Shown in pieces: positions 36,327-44,774 of a DNA stretch of 64,000 nucleotides. The DNA lies in assembly GCA_001899805.1 (NCBI GenBank), contig MKWP01000009.1, positions 124,001-188,000 of the forward strand, written 5' to 3'. The notes beneath the pieces are model-generated. The model did not search any database. It was not told the DNA's origin and was given only the letters and a program-made list of their open reading frames with translations. Numbering within the stretch: the first letter of the stretch is position 1; each line of letters opens with the position of its first letter. Position numbers and translations under genes: made by a program. The stretch comes from Lysobacterales bacterium 66-474. Lineage in GTDB: Bacteria > Pseudomonadota > Gammaproteobacteria > Xanthomonadales > Rhodanobacteraceae.

Positions 36327-38066
36327 ATGGCGGCACTGCCCCAGCTCAATTCGGAGCCACCGCGACCCGCCGCGGACGACGCGGAAACACGGGTTTGCGC
36401 GCTGCTGGTCGATCGCGGCCGGCTGAAACAGGACGACCTGGCGCGCGCCGAACGCCTGCTGGCGGAGGCGCCGGAGACCCGCCTGACCGCCTTGCTGGCG
36501 CGGCTGGGCCTGGTGTCCGAACGCGACCTCGCCGAAGCCTGGTCGGCCACGCTGCAGTTGCCGTTGTGGCCGGCCAAGGATGCGCCGGACACGCCGCCGG
36601 AAACCGCGCTCAGCGTGCGCTTCATGAAGCAGTACCACGCGGTGCCGGTGGCCGAATCCGGTTCCGCGTTGCAGGTGGCGACGGCCGATCCGGGCGATCC
36701 TTACATCGCGCACGCGGTGCAGCTTGCCTGCGGGCGACAGGTGAGCCTGGTGGTGGCGGCGCGTTCGGAAATCGACGACTTGATCGAGCGCTGGCACGGC
36801 GCGGGGCGCAGCGCGCTCGGCACCATCGTGGAAGGACTGGAGGGCGAGGGCCGCGAAGCGTCGGGCGATGACGACATCGAACACCTGCGCGACCTTGCGT
36901 CCGAAGCGCCCGTCATTCGCCTGGTGAATCTTTTGATCCAGCGCGCGGTGGAAGCGCGCGCCTCGGACATCCACATCGAGCCGTTCGAGAGTCGCCTGAA
37001 GGTGCGTTACCGCATCGATGGCGTGCTGCACGAGGTCGAGGCGCCGCCCGCGAGTTCCACCGCCGCGGTGATCTCGCGCATCAAGATCATGGCGCGCATG
37101 AACATCGCCGAGCGCCGCCTGCCGCAGGACGGCCGCATCATGTTGCGCGTGCAGGGCAAGGAACTGGACCTGCGGGTGTCGTGCATCCCCACCAGTTTTG
37201 GCGAATCGGTGGTGATGCGCATCCTCGACCGCGGCAGCGTGGTGCTGGACTTCGATTCGCTGGGCTTCGACGAACACACCCTGCCCGCGTTCCTGCGCGT
37301 GCTGGGGCAGCCGCACGGCATCCTTCTGGTCACCGGCCCCACCGGCTCGGGCAAGACCACCACGCTGTACACGGCGTTGGCGAAGATCAACACGCCCGAT
37401 CGCAAGATCATCACGGTCGAGGATCCGGTCGAGTACCAGCTCGAAGGCATCAACCAGATGCAGGTGAAGCCGCAGATCGGGCTGGATTTCGCGGGCGCCC
37501 TGCGCTCGATCGTGCGCCAGGACCCGGACGTGATCATGATCGGCGAGATGCGCGATCTCGAAACCTGCAAGATCGCGATCCAGTCGGCATTGACCGGGCA
37601 CCTGGTGTTGTCGACGCTGCACACCAATTCCGCCGCGGGCGGGTTGACGCGCCTGCTCGACATGGGCGTGGAAGATTACCTGCTGGCGTCGACGGTCAAC
37701 GCGATCCTGGCGCAGCGGCTGGTGCGCAGGCTCGATCCCGCGAGCGCCGAAGCCTACGAACCGCTGCCGGAGCTGGTGGCCGAACTCGGTCTGGACAAGC
37801 TGGCCACGCAACGCCCGATCCGGTTGTACCGTCCGCGCCCTTCGCCCGACAACCCGAGCGGTTATCGCGGGCGCCTGGCGATCATCGAACAGTTGACCAT
37901 GGACGATGCGCTGCGGCGCCTGTTGATGCAGCACGCCGACGCATCCGACATCGAACGCGCCGCGCGCGACAGCGGCATGCGCACGATGTACGAGGACGGC
38001 TTGCGCAAGGCCTTGGCTGGACTCACCACGATAGAGGAAGTCCTGCGCGTGACGCAGGAAGCCTGA
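36327..38066 (+). CDS. gspE: Type II secretion ATPase GspE (XpsE-like)
   Basis: 579 residues. Cytoplasmic hexameric ATPase powering the type II secretion pseudopilus. Walker A is GPTGSGKTTT, the Asp box ITVEDPVEYQLEG, Walker B MIGEMRDLETC (GEMRD instead of the usual GEIRD) and the His box LSTLHTNSAAGGLTRL. The N-terminal N1E-like domain spans about residues 20-150. The four-cysteine zinc motif usually found between LVRxL and GYRGR is absent: that segment contains no CxxC. First gene of an eleven-gene operon. Confidence 0.96.
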   Translation: MAALPQLNSEPPRPAADDAETRVCALLVDRGRLKQDDLARAERLLAEAPETRLTALLARLGLVSERDLAEAWSATLQLPLWPAKDAPDTPPETALSVRFMKQYHAVPVAESGSALQVATADPGDPYIAHAVQLACGRQVSLVVAARSEIDDLIERWHGAGRSALGTIVEGLEGEGREASGDDDIEHLRDLASEAPVIRLVNLLIQRAVEARASDIHIEPFESRLKVRYRIDGVLHEVEAPPASSTAAVISRIKIMARMNIAERRLPQDGRIMLRVQGKELDLRVSCIPTSFGESVVMRILDRGSVVLDFDSLGFDEHTLPAFLRVLGQPHGILLVTGPTGSGKTTTLYTALAKINTPDRKIITVEDPVEYQLEGINQMQVKPQIGLDFAGALRSIVRQDPDVIMIGEMRDLETCKIAIQSALTGHLVLSTLHTNSAAGGLTRLLDMGVEDYLLASTVNAILAQRLVRRLDPASAEAYEPLPELVAELGLDKLATQRPIRLYRPRPSPDNPSGYRGRLAIIEQLTMDDALRRLLMQHADASDIERAARDSGMRTMYEDGLRKALAGLTTIEEVLRVTQEA

Positions 38067-38073
38067 GGCTCCG

Positions 38074-39282
38074 ATGGCTTCGTTCCACTACAAGGCCGTC
38101 ACGCCCGCCGGCGAAACCGTCGAAGGCCGCATGGACGCGGCTTCCGTCGAGGATGTGATCGCGCGCCTGCAGGAACAGGGCAACGTGCCGCTGGAAGCGG
38201 GCGATGCCGCGGGCGGCGGATCGCTGTTCGGCGGCTTGCGCAGGAAAACGCTGGGCGGCGCAGCGCTGGTCGAATTCACCCGCCAGCTCGGCATCCTGCT
38301 GCACGCGGGCCTGCCGCTGGACCGCTCGCTGCAGATGCTGCAGGAACTGCCCGAGGGCGAACGCGCGCGCCACGTGGTGACGCGCATCCGCGACCGGGTG
38401 CGCGGCGGGTCGTCGCTGTCGCGCGCGCTGGAAGAAGAACACGGCGTGTTCCCGAAGCTGTACCTGAGCATGGTCCGCGCGGGCGAGGCCGGCGGCGCGC
38501 TGGACGCGGCGCTGGCGCGCCTGGCCGATTACCTGGAGCGTGCGCGCACGCTGCGCGAAAGCGTGATCGGCGCGCTGGTGTACCCGGCGTTCCTGCTGTT
38601 CGGCGTGCTGGGCTCGCTGGTGTTGCTGCTGGCGTTCGTGCTGCCGCAGTTCGTGCCGATCTTCCACGACATGAACGTGCCGATCCCGTTCATCACGCGC
38701 GCGCTGATGGCGGTTGGCTCGCTCCTGCACGACTGGGGCATGTTGCTGCTGGCCGTCCTGATCGTGCTCGGATTGTGGGTAGCGGCGCGCATGCGCGACC
38801 CGGAAACACGGCGCGCGTTCGACGCCCGCCTGTTGCGCGTGCGCGTGCTGGGTCCGCTGCTGCTCAAGGTCGATACCGCGCGCCTGCTGCGCACGCTGGG
38901 TTCGCTGCTGAAGAACGGGGTGTCGCTGTTGTCCGCGCTCGGCATCGCGCGGCAGGTGGTGTCCAACCGCGAACTGTCCGCGCAGCTCGCGCCCGCGACC
39001 GAAGCGGTCAAGGGCGGCGATTCGCTGTCGCGCGCGTTGGCCACGCACACCGCGTTCCCGAAACTCGCGATCCAGATCACCATGGTGGGCGAGGAGTCAG
39101 GCACGCTTGATAGCATGCTGCTGCGCGCCGCCGATACCTACGACGGCGAGGTGAAATCCGCGATCGACAAGATGCTGGCGGCGTTGGTGCCGGTGCTGAC
39201 CATCGTGATGGCGCTGCTGGTGGCCGGCATCATGCTGTCGATCCTGCTGCCGCTCTTGAGTTTGACCGGCAGCATTCAATGA
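38074..39282 (+). CDS. gspF: Type II secretion inner-membrane platform protein GspF
   Basis: 402 residues. The two repeated GspF domains are visible (LVEFTRQLGILLHAGLPLDR and ARLLRTLGSLLKNGVSLLSA), with three transmembrane segments including LLFGVLGSLVLLLAFVLPQF and VPVLTIVMALLVAGIML. It anchors the GspE ATPase and the pseudopilin assembly. It starts 7 bp after gspE. Confidence 0.97.
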   Translation: MASFHYKAVTPAGETVEGRMDAASVEDVIARLQEQGNVPLEAGDAAGGGSLFGGLRRKTLGGAALVEFTRQLGILLHAGLPLDRSLQMLQELPEGERARHVVTRIRDRVRGGSSLSRALEEEHGVFPKLYLSMVRAGEAGGALDAALARLADYLERARTLRESVIGALVYPAFLLFGVLGSLVLLLAFVLPQFVPIFHDMNVPIPFITRALMAVGSLLHDWGMLLLAVLIVLGLWVAARMRDPETRRAFDARLLRVRVLGPLLLKVDTARLLRTLGSLLKNGVSLLSALGIARQVVSNRELSAQLAPATEAVKGGDSLSRALATHTAFPKLAIQITMVGEESGTLDSMLLRAADTYDGEVKSAIDKMLAALVPVLTIVMALLVAGIMLSILLPLLSLTGSIQ

Positions 39283-39322
39283 TTCCCATCGACGAGGTCT
39301 TCATGCTTGCACCAAATTCATG

Positions 39323-39352
39323 CGGGACCCGGGACCCGGGGCTCGGGACTCG
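39323..39352. repeat. Degenerate GGGACTCGG/GGGACCC run
   Basis: GGGACCCGGGACCCGGGG then CTCGGGACTCG, related to the 7-bp tandem repeat at 18384-18432. Lies in the 203-bp gap between gspF and gspG. Confidence 0.75.
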
Positions 39353-39376
39353 CAAAGAGCGGCAAAAAAAAATCGA

Positions 39377-39467
39377 CGTCATTCCGGGGCCGCCGAAGGC
39401 GGAACCCGGAATCCATTTTGCTCTATCGACGAAATCAAGATGGATTCCGGCTTCCGCCGGAATGACG
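39377..39467. repeat. Paired CGTCATTCCGG element inside the secretion operon
   Basis: CGTCATTCCGGGGC-CGCC-gaa-GGCGGAACCCGGAATCC, a short spacer, then GGATTCCGG-CTTCCG-CCGGAATGACG. A compact relative of 26424-26619. Together with the GGGACC run it separates gspF from gspG, where other junctions in the operon overlap or are under 15 bp except gspN-gspD. Confidence 0.85.
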
Positions 39468-39485
39468 ACATTGAGGCAGGGCGGC

Positions 39486-39908
39486 ATGAATTCGCTGCAC
39501 CGAGCCCCGCAGCGTCGTCGCGGCTTCACGTTGCTCGAAATGCTGGCGGTGATCGTGCTGCTGGGCATCGTGGGCGTGATCGTCGCGCGTTCGGTGTCCG
39601 GGCGCGTGGATACCGGCAAGTGGGATGCGGGCAAGATCGGCGTCACCAAGCTCGACCAGGACGTGCAGGCCTACGCGCTGGACAACGGTTCGCCGCCCAG
39701 GTCGCTGGACGACCTGCTCACCAAGCCGCTGAACGCGCCGTCGTGGAACGGCCCGTATGCGAAGCCCGCCGACCTCAACGATCCGTTCGGGCATCCGTAT
39801 GCCTACGTGTATCCCGGCAAGCATGGGCAGTACGACATCGTCTTCTATGGCCGCGACGGCAAGGCCGGCGGCGAGGGCGTCGATCGTGATTACGGCAACT
39901 GGCAATAG
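39486..39908 (+). CDS. gspG: Major pseudopilin GspG
   Basis: 140 residues. Prepilin peptidase site after RRRG, giving FTLLEMLAVIVLLGIVGV with the conserved Glu at position 5. The C-terminal part (LNAPSWNGPYAKPADLNDPFGHPYAY, YPGKHGQYDIVFYG) is the calcium-binding-type GspG fold. The start follows GGCAGGG; the upstream in-frame sequence is repeat DNA. Confidence 0.95.
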   Translation: MNSLHRAPQRRRGFTLLEMLAVIVLLGIVGVIVARSVSGRVDTGKWDAGKIGVTKLDQDVQAYALDNGSPPRSLDDLLTKPLNAPSWNGPYAKPADLNDPFGHPYAYVYPGKHGQYDIVFYGRDGKAGGEGVDRDYGNWQ

Positions 39909-40356
39909 GGACCATCGGTCGGCGGCGGGGTTCACACTGATCGAAATGCTGGCGGTGATCGTGTTGATCGCGATCGCCGCCAGCGTCACCGCCGTGGCGT
40001 TGCGCGGACGCGCCCATGGCCAACTCGACGCCACGGCGCAGCGCGTGGCGGCGGGGTTGCGCGACACCCGTACCCGCGCGATGGCCACCGGCAAGCCGCA
40101 ATGGTTCAGCGTCGACCTGCGCGCCCGCACCTTCGCCGCGCCGGGGCGGGAACCGCGTGCGTGGCCGAACGGCGCGACCCTCAAGGTCACGTCGGCGGCC
40201 GAGGATGTGCAGCAGGCCGGCGTCGCGCGCATCCGCTATTTTCCGGACGGCAGTTCCAGCGGCGGCAACATCGTGCTCGTCGGCGAACACCGCAGCGTGC
40301 GCGTCGACGTGGATTGGCTGACCGGCGCCGTGACGGTGGACCAGCGCCATGAGTAG
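39886..40356 (+). CDS. gspH: Minor pseudopilin GspH
   Basis: 156 residues from a GTG that overlaps the end of gspG by 23 bp. Prepilin leader ends SAAG before FTLIEMLAVIVLIAIAAS. The C-terminal domain is of the GspH type (AAGLRDTRTRAMATGKPQWFSVDL, IRYFPDGSSSGGNI, VDWLTGAV). The GTG start is inferred from GAGGG upstream and the short leader; no in-frame ATG fits. Confidence 0.9.
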   Translation: MITATGNRDHRSAAGFTLIEMLAVIVLIAIAASVTAVALRGRAHGQLDATAQRVAAGLRDTRTRAMATGKPQWFSVDLRARTFAAPGREPRAWPNGATLKVTSAAEDVQQAGVARIRYFPDGSSSGGNIVLVGEHRSVRVDVDWLTGAVTVDQRHE

Positions 40357-40786
40357 CACGCGCGGCTTCACCCTGATCGAGGTGCTGGCCGCGATCGCGC
40401 TGCTGGCGATCGCCTTCGCGGTGGGTCTCGGCGCGCTCGGCAAGGCTGCGCAGAACGCGGGCCGCAGCGCGGCGCTGTCGACCGCGGTCGAGCGCGCGCA
40501 AAGCCTGTTGGCCGAACAGGGCTTGACGGCGCCGCTGCACAACGAGGCCTTGTCGGGAAACTTCGACGACGGCATGCACTGGACGCTGAAGGTCCACGCG
40601 TTGCCGAAATCCGCATCCGCGCAGGGCGCCGCGGGCGGCGTGGCAGCGCCGCAGCAGGGCGCGTTGCTGGCGCAGGCGTCGGCCATCGACCTGTATCAAC
40701 TCGACATCGCGGTGCAATACGGCGCGGGTCGCAGCCTGCGGTTGTCGACGCAGCGCGCGCAGGCGCCGCCGGACACGCAACCATGA
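40349..40786 (+). CDS. gspI: Minor pseudopilin GspI
   Basis: 145 residues. A very short leader MSSTRG precedes FTLIEVLAAIALLAIAFAVG, the hydrophobic helix with Glu5. The rest is a small pseudopilin domain with an alanine/glutamine-rich insert (QGAAGGVAAPQQG). Position between H and J in the order typical of Xanthomonas supports the call. Overlaps gspH by 8 bp. Confidence 0.92.
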   Translation: MSSTRGFTLIEVLAAIALLAIAFAVGLGALGKAAQNAGRSAALSTAVERAQSLLAEQGLTAPLHNEALSGNFDDGMHWTLKVHALPKSASAQGAAGGVAAPQQGALLAQASAIDLYQLDIAVQYGAGRSLRLSTQRAQAPPDTQP

Positions 40787-41430
40787 AACGCACGCGTCGC
40801 CAGGCCGGCTTCACCCTGCTGGAAATCCTGCTGGCGCTGGCCTTGCTGGCGTTGGTGATGCTCGGCGTGTGGGGCGCGCTGGCCGGCGCCACGCGGGTCC
40901 GCCGTGGCGCGGATGCGGTGATGGCGCAGAGCGAGGAGGTACGCAGCGTGCAGCAGTTCCTGCGCCGCCACGTCGCGGCGGCCGGAATACAACCCTGGGT
41001 TACCGAGACCGGCACACGCGCGCGCATGTTCGAAGGCAATGCCGCGTCGATGAGTTACGTCGCACCCTTGCCGCTGCAGTCGGGACACGCGGGCTTGTAC
41101 CTGCAAACCCTGAGCATCGAACAGGGCGGGCAGGGCATGACGCTGTGGCTGGCGTACCAGCCCTATACCGGCGATGCACCGGCCAGCGGCGAACCCGTGC
41201 GCCACGTGCTGCTGCGGGACCTGCGCGGCGGCAGGTTCCAGTACCTCGCCGCGGCCGCATTCGGCAAGCCGGCGGCGTGGCGCGACGACTGGCTGACCAC
41301 AGGCGGCTTGCCGCTGGCGGTGCGCGTCCACGTCGATCCCGGCTGGCGCGCGCGGGTGCCGTTCCCCGACATGGTCATCCCGCTGCACAGTGGCGAGGGC
41401 TTCGGTGCCCAGATCGGCGGTGCACCGTGA
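40783..41430 (+). CDS. gspJ: Minor pseudopilin GspJ
   Basis: 215 residues. Leader MKRTRRQAG then FTLLEILLALALLALVMLGV. GspJ-type features include QFLRRHVAAAGIQPW and a long beta-rich domain (MTLWLAYQPY, HVLLRDLRGGRFQYL). With GspI and GspK it forms the tip of the pseudopilus. Overlaps gspI by 4 bp and gspK by 4 bp (GTGA). Confidence 0.93.
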   Translation: MKRTRRQAGFTLLEILLALALLALVMLGVWGALAGATRVRRGADAVMAQSEEVRSVQQFLRRHVAAAGIQPWVTETGTRARMFEGNAASMSYVAPLPLQSGHAGLYLQTLSIEQGGQGMTLWLAYQPYTGDAPASGEPVRHVLLRDLRGGRFQYLAAAAFGKPAAWRDDWLTTGGLPLAVRVHVDPGWRARVPFPDMVIPLHSGEGFGAQIGGAP

Positions 41431-42317
41431 GCCGGCGCCACCAGCGCGGCGCCGCATTGCTGCTGGTGTTGTGGGCGACGGTGCTGCTGGCGGCGCTGCT
41501 GGTCGGCGTGGCGGCGGCGTCGCGCAGCCAGAGCGAGGCGGCGCTGTACGGTTCCGAGCGGGTGCGCGCGGAGCTGGCGGCCGAAGCCGGGCTCGCGCAC
41601 GCGGTCGCCGGTTTGCGCGAGCCGGGTTTGCGCGACCAGTGGGTTCCGGACGGGCGTCCCTACGTTTTCGATTTCGGCGGCGCCAGAGTCACGGTGCGGG
41701 TGGTGGATGCGAGCGGCATGCTCGACCTCAACGCCAGCCCGCCCGAGCTGTTGCGCGGCCTGTTCGAGGCGGCCGGCGCGGATCGCACGCGCGCCGACGG
41801 GCTCGCGAATGCGATCGCGGATTGGCGCGGCGGCACCCCGCAGGGGATGGCTGCCGCCGGTATCGCGTCCGCGGCGGCCGGCCAGCCGCATGGGCCGTTC
41901 CGCAGCATCGACCAGTTGGCGCGCCTGCCGGGCATGGACGCTGCGCTGTATGCGAAAGTCGAACCCGCGCTGACGGTGTTTTCCGGACGCAATTTCCCCG
42001 ACGCCTCGTATTCGGGCGCGTTGGCGCTGGCGGCGCTGCGCGGGGGTGGCCTGCAACAGGCCGAGGCCCAGGTGGCCGACCGTCGCCTGCGCGCGGCGCA
42101 ACGCGGCGCGGGCAACGGCCAGGCCTTCGGCACGGTGGCCAACGGCCAGTTGGTGGCGGGCTATGGCGGCGTGGTCGAACGGGTATTCAGCACCGCCACG
42201 CTGCCCGACGGCACCCGTGTCGGGTTGGATGTCACCATCAGGGTGGCGTTGACGGGGACCCAGGCGCGCCCGTACAAAGTGCTCGACTGGCGTGCGGATT
42301 CCGTGGCAGCGCCATGA
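41427..42317 (+). CDS. gspK: Minor pseudopilin GspK
   Basis: 296 residues from a GTG overlapping the gspJ stop. Leader VSRRHQRG precedes AALLLVLWATVLLAALLVGV; position 5 lacks the Glu, as normal for GspK. The SAM-like helical region (SGMLDLNASPPELLRGLFEA, FRSIDQLARLPGMDAALY) identifies the family. It caps the pseudopilus tip. Confidence 0.94.
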   Translation: MSRRHQRGAALLLVLWATVLLAALLVGVAAASRSQSEAALYGSERVRAELAAEAGLAHAVAGLREPGLRDQWVPDGRPYVFDFGGARVTVRVVDASGMLDLNASPPELLRGLFEAAGADRTRADGLANAIADWRGGTPQGMAAAGIASAAAGQPHGPFRSIDQLARLPGMDAALYAKVEPALTVFSGRNFPDASYSGALALAALRGGGLQQAEAQVADRRLRAAQRGAGNGQAFGTVANGQLVAGYGGVVERVFSTATLPDGTRVGLDVTIRVALTGTQARPYKVLDWRADSVAAP

Positions 42318-42330
42318 AGCAGGCGGCCTG

Positions 42331-43458
42331 ATGGCAAGCGCAACCACACAATCCCTGGAACGCGCGAAGCTGGCGTGGCGGCGTTCGCCGCTGCCGGCGT
42401 TCCTGCGCTGGTGGGGCGGGGAGCTGACCGCGGTGCTGCCGGTGCGCCTGCGCGAATGGATACGCCGCGGTCCCGACGTGTTGTGGCTGGCCGCGCATGA
42501 CGGCGTCGCGACGGTGCGACGCGCGCGCAGCGGCGCCACCTTGGCGAACATCGAGTCCGGGCTGCCCGAGGATGCACAGCGTGCGGCCTTCGCCGAGGCC
42601 TGCCGGGGCATCGATCCCGATGACCGCCGGTTGTTGCTGGTGGTGCCCGCGGCTCAAGTATTGGTGCGACGGCTGGTGGTGCCGGCGGCCGCCGCCGCCG
42701 AAGCGCGTCGCGTGGCCGGTTATGAGATCGATCGGCAGACGCCGTTCAAGCCCGACCAGGTGTATTACGCCGTGCGCGTCAGCCGCGACCCGGCGCCTTC
42801 CGGGCATGTCGCGCTGGACCTCGTGGTCGCGCCGAAATCCGGCATCGATCCCTTGCTGGAGCGCTTCGCGGCACTCGGCGCCGCACCCGACGCCATCGAC
42901 GTGCAGGGCGGCGACGGCGCGCTGGCCGGGGTGGATCTGTTGCCGCCCGAACGCCGTCCGCGACGCATCGACGGACGCCGTCGCACGAACTGGATCCTGC
43001 TCGCGGCATGCGTGCTGCTGGTGGTGCTGGTGTTGTCGCAGTGGCTGGACAACCGTCGCGCCGCGCTGGCGGCGATGCAGGCGGACGTCGATGCGATGCG
43101 CGCGAAAGCCACGCAGTCGGAGCAACTGCGCGCGCAGCTCACCGGCGCGATCGCGGCGTCCAGATTCCTGGTCAAGCGCAAGGCGGAGAACCCGTCCGCG
43201 CTCACGGTGCTGGACGACCTGACCCGCCGCCTGCCCGACAGCGCGTGGCTGGACATGCTGACGCTGGACGATTCGGGCGGCCTCGACATCAAGGGCGAAG
43301 CGGCCAAGGCCGCGGCGCTGGTCGACACCCTGGGCAGTTCCGGGGTGTTGCAGGAACCGAAGCTGCAGGGCGTGATCCAGCCCGATCCGGCGACCGGCAA
43401 GGAGCGTTTCGAACTGGTCGCGCGGATACGCCAGACGCAGGCCGCCGATGCCCGCTGA
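42331..43458 (+). CDS. gspL: Type II secretion assembly protein GspL
   Basis: 375 residues. A cytoplasmic actin-like domain (residues about 45-205, LLLVVPAAQVLVRRLVVPAA), one transmembrane helix (WILLAACVLLVVLVLSQWL near 230) and a periplasmic ferredoxin-like/PilN-type domain. Links GspE to the inner-membrane platform. The ATG at 42331 was chosen; upstream codons in frame overlap the end of gspK. Confidence 0.88.
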   Translation: MASATTQSLERAKLAWRRSPLPAFLRWWGGELTAVLPVRLREWIRRGPDVLWLAAHDGVATVRRARSGATLANIESGLPEDAQRAAFAEACRGIDPDDRRLLLVVPAAQVLVRRLVVPAAAAAEARRVAGYEIDRQTPFKPDQVYYAVRVSRDPAPSGHVALDLVVAPKSGIDPLLERFAALGAAPDAIDVQGGDGALAGVDLLPPERRPRRIDGRRRTNWILLAACVLLVVLVLSQWLDNRRAALAAMQADVDAMRAKATQSEQLRAQLTGAIAASRFLVKRKAENPSALTVLDDLTRRLPDSAWLDMLTLDDSGGLDIKGEAAKAAALVDTLGSSGVLQEPKLQGVIQPDPATGKERFELVARIRQTQAADAR

Positions 43459-44044
43459 CGCACGCCAGGGCGGGGTGAAGCGGCTGACGCCCGCGCAATC
43501 GCGGATCGCGGCGATCGCGCTGGCGTTGGTGGTGCTGGCGATGGCGTATTTCGTGTTGCTGCACTGGTGGTTCGTTGCGCCACTGATGAACGTGGACAGC
43601 CAGATGCGGGACCTGCGCGCGATCCACGCCAAATACGCCGCGGCGATCGCCGAGCAGCCGGAACTGGAAAGGCGCGTGGCACGCCTGCAGCAGGGCGGCG
43701 CCACGGTGGGCGCATTCCTTTCGGCCAGCGATCCCAGTGCCGCCGCGGCGAACCTGATCCAGCGCGCCACCGACGTGGTCGCCGCGCACGCGGGCGAAGG
43801 CGCGGGCTGCAACATGCCCTCCAAGATGCCGATCGAACAGGACACCGCCAACGAGCCGTTCCACCGCGTCAGCGTCAGCATCACCCTGGATTGCGGCCTG
43901 CAACCGCTGACGGCGGTCCTGCACGATTTCGATCGCGGCCTGCCGTACCTGTTCGTGAACAATTTGATCCTGGCGCGCTCGCCGTCCGGACGCATGCAGG
44001 CGCAAATCACCCTGTCCGGCTACCTGCGGCCCGCCACGCCATGA
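43448..44044 (+). CDS. gspM: Type II secretion protein GspM
   Basis: 198 residues with one transmembrane helix (IAAIALALVVLAMAYFVLLHWW), a coiled segment and a small periplasmic domain (HRVSVSITLDCGLQPLTAVL, MQAQITLSGYLRP). Position and shape fit XpsM/GspM of the Xps type, which stabilises GspL. Overlaps gspL by 11 bp and gspN by 4 bp. Confidence 0.88.
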   Translation: MPADARQGGVKRLTPAQSRIAAIALALVVLAMAYFVLLHWWFVAPLMNVDSQMRDLRAIHAKYAAAIAEQPELERRVARLQQGGATVGAFLSASDPSAAAANLIQRATDVVAAHAGEGAGCNMPSKMPIEQDTANEPFHRVSVSITLDCGLQPLTAVLHDFDRGLPYLFVNNLILARSPSGRMQAQITLSGYLRPATP

Positions 44045-44727
44045 ACGCCGCCGACCGCCGCCGCCTCGGTCCCGCGCTCGGGGTCGTTGCCGTGCTGCTG
44101 GCCTTGTTGTTGATCGCGCTGTGGGCGGGGCTGGGCCGTGGCGCGCGCTGGCAGGACCACGCGGCGCCGGCGTCATTGCCGCCGGCGGGGAACGCGCTGC
44201 CGGCGCCGGCGGTACCGCCGCTGGATCAATACGCCGAGGTCTGGCAACACCCGCTGTTCAGCCCGACCCGCACGCCCGAGCCCGCCGCGGCGGGCGACGG
44301 CGCGGCCAGCGGCGACCTGCAACTCACCGGCGTGATCATGCTGCCCCACCTCAAGATGGCGATCCTGCACGACAAGGCCAGCGGCAGGGATTACCGCGTG
44401 GTGGAAGGCCAGCCCCCGCGCGACGGACCGGTGCTGGTGGAACTGCATCCGCGCAGCGCAGTGGTCGAGGCTTCCGGTTCGCGCGTGCAATTGCAGTTGA
44501 TTCCCGGGCCGGCGCCGGAGGCGGACAATGCGCCAGAACCCCCGGAAGCCGGGCAACCGGTCCCGATGCAAGACCAGGGGCCCGGTTCTGCTATGGTCAG
44601 CCGCCCCGGGGTGCGGAATCCGCAGCAGGCGTCGGGGCCGGACTCGGCCGAGGCGCGCGCGCGGGCGTTGAAGGCGCGCATCGAGGCCGAACGGCGCAGG
44701 GCGCGGCAAAGGGATGGCGGGCAGTGA
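44041..44727 (+). CDS. gspN: Type II secretion protein GspN (XpsN-like)
   Basis: 228 residues. One transmembrane helix (GPALGVVAVLLALLLIALWA), a proline/alanine-rich linker, a small HR-like domain starting VWQHPLFSPTRTPEP (LTGVIMLPHLKMAILHDKAS) and a charged Arg/Ala-rich C-terminal tail. This matches XpsN from Xanthomonas, a GspC-type link between platform and secretin. No separate gspC is present. Confidence 0.82.
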   Translation: MNAADRRRLGPALGVVAVLLALLLIALWAGLGRGARWQDHAAPASLPPAGNALPAPAVPPLDQYAEVWQHPLFSPTRTPEPAAAGDGAASGDLQLTGVIMLPHLKMAILHDKASGRDYRVVEGQPPRDGPVLVELHPRSAVVEASGSRVQLQLIPGPAPEADNAPEPPEAGQPVPMQDQGPGSAMVSRPGVRNPQQASGPDSAEARARALKARIEAERRRARQRDGGQ

Positions 44728-44774
44728 GCGCCACGCGTCGCCCGGCGGTACGGCCGAATCGTGGAGAGCATGTC

